From positions 15,939 to 37,212 of the forward strand of contig DIXL01000111.1 in NCBI GenBank assembly GCA_002428685.1: 21,274 nt of DNA, in the 5' to 3' direction. Positions 15,227 to 21,274 of the stretch are shown here, in pieces. The position numbers and the translations under genes were made by a program. The DNA is from Cloacimonetes bacterium UBA6081. Lineage in GTDB: Bacteria; Cloacimonadota; Cloacimonadia; Cloacimonadales; Cloacimonadaceae. Numbering within the stretch: position 1 is the first letter of the stretch; every line of letters starts with the position of its first letter. The notes under the pieces were generated by a model. That model searched no databases and was not told where the DNA came from. It saw only the letters and a program-made list of their open reading frames with translations.

Positions 15227-17566
15227 ATGAGCAGGTTAACTGAATCCCTCCACGAATCGATTAAGTGCTTAAACTCAGAGTTAGTTCTTTGGCCAGATAA
15301 AGACCGTCAATGGGGAAAAGCCATCTCATTACTGAAACAGGAAATGCCTGGGTTGCTGAGCTTGGGTAAGTACAATCCGGAAGAGAGAACCGGTCCGGCT
15401 ATCTGGCTGCGTTGTGCTATTGCCGGAAAGATACCTCACATCCCGATACCAGATGGAAGGGCAGCTATAATCTATCTGCCGGGAGTGAGCAGACAGGACT
15501 TACGAGCAGTGGAAAGCTGCCCCGAAGAACTAAAGCCATTGGTTGAGCTTCAATTCAGGTCAGCGATCTGGTCTCAATATAATGGCAAGGATTGGACCCT
15601 CTTGTCATATCTGGTTTCCGATAAAGGTGGCTTAGGATTAGATGTAGCATCCGATGCAGAAACGAAACAAGCTCTACAAAATGCTTTGATTCCGCTCCTA
15701 AGTGAGAACGTAGATGAGCTACGAGGCAGAAGACTGGACAAAGACTATTTCAATTCACTGCTCACGGGTGGTGATCCGATTCGGGATATGCTCAATTGGC
15801 TGAACCAGGGAGAAGAGTTTAAGCAAAGCCTCAGCCCAGAACAATGGCAGGCTTTTAGCAGCACATCTAAGTCCAAGTATGGTATTACTCCCGAAAAAGA
15901 TGGGCTGCTGATTGCTATCAAAGCTCTTGTAGATATTAATAGCTCAAAGGTCAAAACGACTACTTGGCAACAAACCTGGGAAAGGTACTGTGATACACCA
16001 AGTAAGTTCCCCAATATCCCAATACTTATTCGCAAGCTTCCGGTGCCGGATGATTGGATGTATCAGCAAAACACTGACGGCTCTTTTAACCGATATCCAC
16101 AATGGAACGCTGATCAGGAAGATGCTCTTCAACAAGCTTTGCTACATGTGGGCTCTATGCCAGCAAAGGAAGCAAGATCAATAATCATCGAATTGGAAAA
16201 GCTACACGGCAGACGCAGAAACCTGATCTGGGCAGAATTGGGTGAGGCTAAATATGCCATTATGCTGAAAGACCTGGTTCAGATTGCGGAATTGACCGAG
16301 CATTCCTTGGACGCTGGTAGCCTGGCAGAGGTCGAAAAGCACTATTCTGAGCAGTTTTGGCAAGTTGACGCCATGGTGGTCAATCTGCTAGCGAAGATCG
16401 ATTCTAATGAAGATTTGAGGCTTTTAAACGGCATCCTGGAGCTACTATATCTTCCCTGGATGAATGGTTCTGCCCGTTATCTGCAGATAGCAGGGCTGCT
16501 GCGGACAGACTCCGTTCAAGCTCCCGATCTTGATGTGGAAGCTGTGTTGTTCATAGATGGCTTGCGCTTTGACTGTGCCAAGAAGCTTTCCGAGCTGCTT
16601 ATCACCTCAGGCTTTGAAGCAGAAGAATGCTCCAGATGGACAGGATTGCCTACCATTACTGCTACCTGTAAACCGATTCTGGTGAAAGCAATGGTCGGGG
16701 AAGCAAGTCATACAGGAGAGCTTACAAATTTTGATGCGCTTAGTTCCTATGAGTTCAAAAAGCTGCTGGAGAAAAACCACTGGCAGATAGTAAATTATCA
16801 AGATACACTTCCTGTGCCATCCAGGAATGCAGGTGTGCTAACAAGTAAGCTTTGGATGGAATATGGCAATCTGGATGAGTTGGGTCATTCGCAGGGTTGG
16901 AAGCTTGCCAAGCACATTACAAGCACCTTATCTGATATCGTAACCACAGTAAAGGACATTTTTAGCGCAGGTTGGGGAAGCGTACAAATAGTAACCGACC
17001 ACGGCTGGTTGCTTAGTCCCATGGGATTGCCCAAGACAGAGCTCTCACCATTAATGTCAGATACTAAGTGGCACCGCTTTGCCACCTTGAAACAGGGAGC
17101 AAGCACAAAAGAGCATATTCATTCTTGGTACTGGGATGAGCTGCAGCAAATCGCTATTGCAGATGGGATATCCTGCTATCGCAGTGGGGTGGAATATACT
17201 CATGGGGGCTTGAGCATTCAGGAATGTTTATTGCTGGACATCAAGATCAGAAAGCATCAGGGAGCCAAGATTATTGGATCAGTAAAGGTCACAGACATCA
17301 AATGGGCAGGCCTGCGCTGCACTATAGCCACCCAGGGTCAGGGAGATGGATTAAGCTTCGATATCAGAACTTCCCCCGCAGATTTTATGAGCACTGTGGT
17401 GTTAAGCACTAAGCCAATAAAGAGTGATCATACTGCATCAGTTGTGGTGGAGGATGAAAACCTGTCGGGCGCAATGGCATATATTGTAGTTCTCGACCAA
17501 GATAACAATATAGTATCGCAAATACAAACTACTATTGGCGGAGGATCAGATGATTCAACTGGATGA
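15227..17566 (+). CDS. pglZ: PglZ, BREX phosphatase-like protein (type B-like)
   Basis: A 779-aa alkaline-phosphatase-superfamily BREX protein. The N terminus (ELVLWPDKDRQWGKAISLLK then GPAIWLRCAIAGKIPHI) matches the style of the type B PglZ of BREX-1, not the shorter-opening type A. The PglZ domain spans about 435-700. It has FIDGLRFDC (D444, D449), IVTDHGWLL (D591, H592) and YTHGGLS (H659), probable metal ligands and active-site residues. PglZ acts in the BREX core with BrxB, BrxC and PglX. The ATG at 15227 has AGGA 7 nt upstream. The gene overlaps brxL by 17 bp. No truncation or frame break is seen. Codon and base content resemble brxC more than the AT-rich cargo. Confidence 0.93.
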   Translation: MSRLTESLHESIKCLNSELVLWPDKDRQWGKAISLLKQEMPGLLSLGKYNPEERTGPAIWLRCAIAGKIPHIPIPDGRAAIIYLPGVSRQDLRAVESCPEELKPLVELQFRSAIWSQYNGKDWTLLSYLVSDKGGLGLDVASDAETKQALQNALIPLLSENVDELRGRRLDKDYFNSLLTGGDPIRDMLNWLNQGEEFKQSLSPEQWQAFSSTSKSKYGITPEKDGLLIAIKALVDINSSKVKTTTWQQTWERYCDTPSKFPNIPILIRKLPVPDDWMYQQNTDGSFNRYPQWNADQEDALQQALLHVGSMPAKEARSIIIELEKLHGRRRNLIWAELGEAKYAIMLKDLVQIAELTEHSLDAGSLAEVEKHYSEQFWQVDAMVVNLLAKIDSNEDLRLLNGILELLYLPWMNGSARYLQIAGLLRTDSVQAPDLDVEAVLFIDGLRFDCAKKLSELLITSGFEAEECSRWTGLPTITATCKPILVKAMVGEASHTGELTNFDALSSYEFKKLLEKNHWQIVNYQDTLPVPSRNAGVLTSKLWMEYGNLDELGHSQGWKLAKHITSTLSDIVTTVKDIFSAGWGSVQIVTDHGWLLSPMGLPKTELSPLMSDTKWHRFATLKQGASTKEHIHSWYWDELQQIAIADGISCYRSGVEYTHGGLSIQECLLLDIKIRKHQGAKIIGSVKVTDIKWAGLRCTIATQGQGDGLSFDIRTSPADFMSTVVLSTKPIKSDHTASVVVEDENLSGAMAYIVVLDQDNNIVSQIQTTIGGGSDDSTG

Positions 17567-19598
17567 TATCGATAAAAAAGCTGCATCCGTATTAGAAGGA
17601 TATTTAGTTAGAAAGGACTTGGTGCGTACATTTAGTCGCCAGTTCCCGGTTCCCACCTATGTGGTGGAATTCCTTCTGGGAAGGTATTGTGCCAGCATAG
17701 ACCCTGACGAGATCAATGAAGGGATTGAGATAGTGCAAAGACAGCTCCAGGATCGTACGGTCAAAGCCGGTGATGAGGAACTGTTCAAATCCTGGGCTAA
17801 GGAAAAGGGTTCGGTCAAAATAATAGACATGATTACCGTGCGTCTGGATGCTAAAAAGGATATGTACCTTGCCTCTCTTCCCAGCCTGAGATTAAAGGAT
17901 GCCAGGATCAGCTCTGAATTGGTAAATCAACATGAGAGAATGCTCACTGGGGGCTTCTTTGCCGAGATTACTCTTGATTATGATCCTGTGATTGCCAAGG
18001 AGAAAAACGGGCGCCCCTTCGGAATAGAGGCTATCCGGGAAATCCAGCTATCCAGCCGTGACGTTCTCTCAAAACTGGCAGAAGCTCGAAAAGTGATGAC
18101 AACAGATGAGTGGAAAGCTTTGCTGTTTCGCTCTATCGGGCTTGAGCCAGAGAAATTGAATGAACGGCAAAAAAACGCTTATCTGCTTCGCATGGCCCCT
18201 TTTGTGGAAAGGAATTACAACATCGTCGAACTAGGTCCCAGGGGAACTGGTAAAAGTCATCTCTTCCAGCAAATATCACCTTATTCGCATTTAATCTCTG
18301 GTGGTAAAGCCACTGTCGCTCAGATGTTTGTAAACAATTCCAATGGGCAGCGAGGCTTGGTGTGCCAGTATGATGTGGTCTGCTTTGACGAGATATCTGG
18401 CATCACCTTTGATCAGAAAGACGGGGTAAACATCATGAAGGGCTATATGGAGTCTGGTGAATTCAGCCGGGGTAAAGAAAGCATCAGAGCTGATGGCAGC
18501 CTGGTGATGGTGGGGAATTTTGAAGTGGATGTGGAGCATCAACAACGGATTGGACATCTATTTGGACCCCTGCCTCCGGAAATGAGGGATGACACAGCCC
18601 TTATGGATAGGATTCATGCCTATCTACCCGGCTGGGACATTCCCAAAATCAGCAAAGAATTGCTTACCGATCACTTTGGTTTGGTAAGTGATTTCCTATC
18701 GGAATGCTGGTCACAGCTAAGGGTGCAAAGCAGAGTTAATGTCTTACAGAATAGGGTATTTTTTGGTGGGGCATTATCCGGAAGGGATACTAATGCCGTT
18801 AATAAAACGGTAAGCGCTTTGCTCAAACTGCTCTATCCTGATCCGGCCATGGGAATCGATGATAAAGACTTGGAATGGGCGATCAGATTAGCCCTGGAAA
18901 CTCGCAGGAGGGTCAAGGAACAGCAAAAACGTATTGGCTCGGCAGAGTTTCGCAATACTCATTTTAGCTACGTGATGGGTACCGATGGCGTGGAGCAATT
19001 TGTCTCCACCCCGGAGTTGCATAGTGAAAACAGCATTGGTGGAGATCCGTTAGAACCCGGTCAAGTGTGGACGATCAGCCCTGGTGGCATGGATGAGCAC
19101 ATTGGGCTTTATCGCATTGAGATCAATGAAGGACCCGGCTCTGGAGTGAAGATACTGAACAAACCAGTGCCCCCTGCCTTCAAAGAGAGTATGAGCTTTG
19201 CTGAACAGAATCTGTATGCCCGTTCCCAACAACTGGTTGGCGATAAAGACCCCAGACAGCATGAATTTTCAGTACAGGTTAGAGCCTTTGATGCAGCAAA
19301 ATCGGGCACTAAACTGGGCGTTCCTGCTTTGATCGCACTATGCTCAGCCCTGCTCAAGAAAAGCGTAAAAGGTGGCATTATTATAGTTGGTGAACTCAAC
19401 CTGGGCGGATCAATTGAGACAGTCCACAACCCCGTTAGCATTGTCGAGATAGCCATTGAGAAAGGAGCATCCAAACTTTTACTCCCCGTTTCGACACGGA
19501 AGCAGCTCATCGACCTTTCTGATGAGATGGCTACGAAGATAGATATCCAGTTCTATAGCGATGCCAGAGATGCGTTGTTGAAAGCGTTGGTGGAATGA
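17550..19598 (+). CDS. brxL: BrxL, AAA+ / Lon-like BREX protein
   Basis: A 682-aa BrxL. Residues 1-200 form a DUF4007-like N-terminal region. The Walker A motif is GPRGTGKSH (229-237, K235), Walker B is VVCFDEISG (D280, E281), and a Lon-type C-terminal domain spans about 565-680. The Lon catalytic pair appears lost: the GPSAG serine position reads GTKLG (K588), and the lysine position is V629 in HNPVSIVEI. This fits a non-proteolytic role. Published BrxL structures show an MCM-like DNA-binding ring. The ATG at 17550 has GGAGG at 17540-17544, 5 nt upstream. A TTG at 17535 in the same frame is less likely. BrxL is the last gene of canonical type 1 BREX, and here too it ends the operon. Confidence 0.95.
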   Translation: MIQLDDIDKKAASVLEGYLVRKDLVRTFSRQFPVPTYVVEFLLGRYCASIDPDEINEGIEIVQRQLQDRTVKAGDEELFKSWAKEKGSVKIIDMITVRLDAKKDMYLASLPSLRLKDARISSELVNQHERMLTGGFFAEITLDYDPVIAKEKNGRPFGIEAIREIQLSSRDVLSKLAEARKVMTTDEWKALLFRSIGLEPEKLNERQKNAYLLRMAPFVERNYNIVELGPRGTGKSHLFQQISPYSHLISGGKATVAQMFVNNSNGQRGLVCQYDVVCFDEISGITFDQKDGVNIMKGYMESGEFSRGKESIRADGSLVMVGNFEVDVEHQQRIGHLFGPLPPEMRDDTALMDRIHAYLPGWDIPKISKELLTDHFGLVSDFLSECWSQLRVQSRVNVLQNRVFFGGALSGRDTNAVNKTVSALLKLLYPDPAMGIDDKDLEWAIRLALETRRRVKEQQKRIGSAEFRNTHFSYVMGTDGVEQFVSTPELHSENSIGGDPLEPGQVWTISPGGMDEHIGLYRIEINEGPGSGVKILNKPVPPAFKESMSFAEQNLYARSQQLVGDKDPRQHEFSVQVRAFDAAKSGTKLGVPALIALCSALLKKSVKGGIIIVGELNLGGSIETVHNPVSIVEIAIEKGASKLLLPVSTRKQLIDLSDEMATKIDIQFYSDARDALLKALVE

Positions 19599-19721
19599 GT
19601 AGTTAGGTCGAGCACAATGAAACCCAACAAGTTTAGATTACAGCAGATAGCTGCCATTGATAACTAATTGATCCTGAGAACACATAGTATAAAAGATAGC
19701 TTTTCTAGTGGGAGGTAAATA
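19599..19721 (+). promoter_or_regulatory. Gap after brxL with weak candidate promoter and RBS
   Basis: TTGATC (19668-19673) and TATAAA (19688-19693) resemble promoter boxes, but the 14-nt spacer is short. AAAAG (19691-19695) and CTTTT (19700-19704) could form a small hairpin with no following T-run, so no terminator is claimed. GGGAGG at 19710-19715 is a strong ribosome site 6 nt before the ATG at 19722. This gap is the only one over 100 bp after the operon begins, which fits a new transcription unit. Confidence 0.3.
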
Positions 19722-20018
19722 ATGGAGACAATTCATGTAAATCTTAAGAATTGTTGGGGGATAGAATCCCTCGAGTATGAGTTCGATTTCAGGAGAGGAA
19801 CTAACAAGACAAAAGCCTACGCAATTTATGCACCTAATGGCATGATGAAGTCATCATTTGCTAAGACCTTCGAGGCACTATCAAAAGGTGTTCAACCTCA
19901 GGAGGAACGTTTTAATCGCCATCCAAGTTGTATAGTCACATCGGATGGAACTCCAATACCACAAGAAGTGATTTATGTCCTTAAATCTGAGGTTGGCACC
20001 CGAAAGGACTATGACTGA
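19722..20018 (+). pseudogene. N-terminal fragment of an AAA ATPase gene
   Basis: A 98-residue ORF reads as the start of a larger ATPase. It has an N-terminal strand pair (IHVNLKNCWGIESLEYEFDF), then AIYAPNGMMKSSFAKTF, a Walker A-like P-loop (residues about 35-46), and PQEVIYVLKSEVG, where similar ATPases continue for several hundred residues. No Walker B, signature or coiled coil follows, and the frame stops at 20018. The start has a strong GGGAGG ribosome site, so the break is probably recent. A deletion that joined it to the next ORF out of frame, or a simple frameshift, would explain the layout. A sequencing error is less likely to account for the missing middle. Confidence 0.7.
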
Positions 20019-20262
20019 AAGAATTAGGCTTAAAAAAAGCGACCCCGCATATTGGTGCCAGGAAAAGAGCCAATTTGGTAAGCTTTATGATGAACTCATT
20101 ACCTTGGATGCCAACCTTCCTGAACGGTCTATTCTGGATAAGGTCAGTGTAACGGTCAGTTCTAACATCCATCTTAACTCATTTATGTACGAGCCAATAC
20201 TTGATCTTTCGATTGAAAGCCTCGTCAAACTATATAATGAAGTAAATATTTTGCAATCTTAG
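20011..20262 (+). pseudogene. ORF of about 83 aa, probably a C-terminal remnant
   Basis: From the ATG at 20011 (an earlier in-frame ATG lies at 19975) an ORF of 83 residues ends in a TAG fused to the ribosome site of sbcD. The sequence (NIHLNSFMYEPILDL and LVKLYNEVNIL) reads as the folded end of a larger protein rather than a complete small one. It overlaps the ATPase fragment in the +1 frame. I do not recognise the family. The simplest reading is the 3' end of the same ATPase gene after an internal deletion of unknown size, but a different parent gene is possible. Confidence 0.45.
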
Positions 20263-20270
20263 GGGCATCT

Positions 20271-21274
20271 ATGAGAATTCTGCATACTTCTGATTGGCAC
20301 ATCGGTAGAACACTTTGTGGGAGAAAACGATATGAAGAATACGACTCATTCTTAACATGGTTGGCAGAGACAATCCAACAGAATGACATCGAAGTCTTAT
20401 TAGTAGCTGGAGATGTTTTTGATACAACGGCGCCGAGTAATCGAGCCCAGGAATTGTACTATCAGTTTCTCCATAAGGTTTCTATATCAACCTGTAAACA
20501 TATAGTTATTACTTCCGGTAACCACGATTCCCCATCTTTCCTAAATGCTCCAAAGGAGTTACTCAAGGTTCTCAATGTGCATGTGGTAGGCAACGTTGCT
20601 GGAGATATAAACGATGAAGTGATAGTACTCTATGATCAACAACATGTACCCGAATTGATTGTTTGTGCTGTACCCTATCTGAGGGACAAGGATATTCGTA
20701 CAGCAGAAGCAGGAGAGAGCATAAATGACAAAGAAAGAAATCTACTAGAGGGCATTTCCAAACACTATTCTGCGGTAGGTCTGCTTGCCGATATGAAACG
20801 CCTTGAACTAGGAATGGATATCCCCATAGTGGGAATGGGGCACTTATTTACTTCCGGTGGCCGTATAGTTGATGATGATGGAGTCCATGAGCTATATATT
20901 GGTACTTTAGCGCATGTGTCTGCTGATGCTTTCCCGAAATCCTTCAGCTATACTGCTCTTGGCCACTTACACATCCCACAAAAAGTAATAGACTTAGAAA
21001 CAATTCGTTACAGTGGATCGCCTTTAGCAATGGGCTTCGGTGAATCTAACCATAAGAAAAGCGTCTGTCAGGTAGATGTTATTAAGGAATCTGTAACAGT
21101 CAAGCTGATTGAAGTTCCAAATTTCCAGCCTATTGAAAGTATAAAGGGAGACTGGGATTGTATTTCTCAAAGGATAACTGAATTATCGGTTGAGAACATT
21201 AATGTCTGGCTTGAAATAGTATACACGGGCGATGAGATCATAAGCGATTTACGGGATCGTTTAACAATTTCTAT
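20271..21274 (+). CDS. sbcD: SbcD-type nuclease subunit (partial, runs off window)
   Basis: The first 334 residues of a calcineurin-like metallophosphoesterase of the SbcD/Mre11 family. Metal-binding motifs are present: SDWHIGR (D8, H10), GDVFD (D48), SGNHD (N84, H85), a GHLF histidine near 188, and GHLH (H232, H234). The later part is the start of the capping domain. SbcD with SbcC trims hairpins and DNA ends in repair, and the usual next gene, sbcC, would lie beyond the edge. The ATG at 20271 has AGGGGC 4-5 nt upstream. It could be part of the same accessory island or the resident chromosome flank; base content is AT-rich like the cargo. Confidence 0.92.
   Translation, partial: MRILHTSDWHIGRTLCGRKRYEEYDSFLTWLAETIQQNDIEVLLVAGDVFDTTAPSNRAQELYYQFLHKVSISTCKHIVITSGNHDSPSFLNAPKELLKVLNVHVVGNVAGDINDEVIVLYDQQHVPELIVCAVPYLRDKDIRTAEAGESINDKERNLLEGISKHYSAVGLLADMKRLELGMDIPIVGMGHLFTSGGRIVDDDGVHELYIGTLAHVSADAFPKSFSYTALGHLHIPQKVIDLETIRYSGSPLAMGFGESNHKKSVCQVDVIKESVTVKLIEVPNFQPIESIKGDWDCISQRITELSVENINVWLEIVYTGDEIISDLRDRLTIS

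Noticed and set aside
19109..19510. 133-aa antisense ORF in brxL
   Set aside because: It overlaps the well-supported Lon-like domain and has no independent support.
19691..19704. Intrinsic terminator after brxL
   Set aside because: The AAAAG/CTTTT stem is only 5 bp and AT-rich, and is followed by CTAGTGGG and not a T-run.

Overview
The window holds a type 1 BREX phage-defence operon. It lies on the plus strand from about 1567 to 19598 in the order brxA, brxB, brxC, pglX, pglZ (type B-like), brxL. Extra genes interrupt the core at two junctions. The organism cannot be named from the sequence. Gene density, Shine-Dalgarno sites and overlapping stop/start codons show a bacterium of moderate GC. 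The set of genes and a TTCCCGC/GCGGGAA hairpin near the left edge bring anaerobes such as Cloacimonadota to mind, but that is a weak impression.

Left flank (1-1566): a short hairpin repeat, then an array of TTTGGA words phased at about 10.5 bp, then a minus-strand LexA/CI-type repressor with an apparently intact self-cleavage site. Upstream of the repressor are inverted repeats that look like operators, followed by two tiny doubtful ORFs. A good sigma70-like promoter (TTGGCA-17-TATATA, 1484-1512) precedes a small excisionase-type HTH gene, which is the first gene of the operon and overlaps brxA.

Core and cargo (1567-19598): brxA, brxB and brxC are followed by an ATPase/HNH nuclease pair that resembles Septu (PtuA/PtuB). 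pglX follows, joined to ptuB by a TAATG junction. Between pglX and pglZ lie a second AAA ATPase, a small TOPRIM-like protein that overlaps it, and an AlbA_2/GHKL ATPase (Schlafen-AlbA type) regulator-like protein with an 18-residue tandem repeat. pglZ and brxL close the operon. Every gene is co-oriented and junctions are overlapping or at most about 15 bp, so one long transcript is likely. In sampled 60-nt lines the ptuAB and AAA/TOPRIM genes are clearly AT-richer (about 35% GC) than core parts of pglX (55-58%), which suggests separate acquisition.

Right flank (19599-21274): a short intergenic gap with a possible weak promoter, a broken AAA ATPase gene (N-terminal fragment plus an out-of-frame ORF of unknown origin), then sbcD, which runs off the window.

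How the genes work together: PglX is expected to mark host DNA by adenine methylation, while BrxC, PglZ, BrxB, BrxA and BrxL form the BREX exclusion machinery. The two embedded ATPase/effector pairs probably give extra layers of defence expressed with BREX. The HTH protein, the AlbA_2 protein and possibly the LexA-like repressor are candidates for control.
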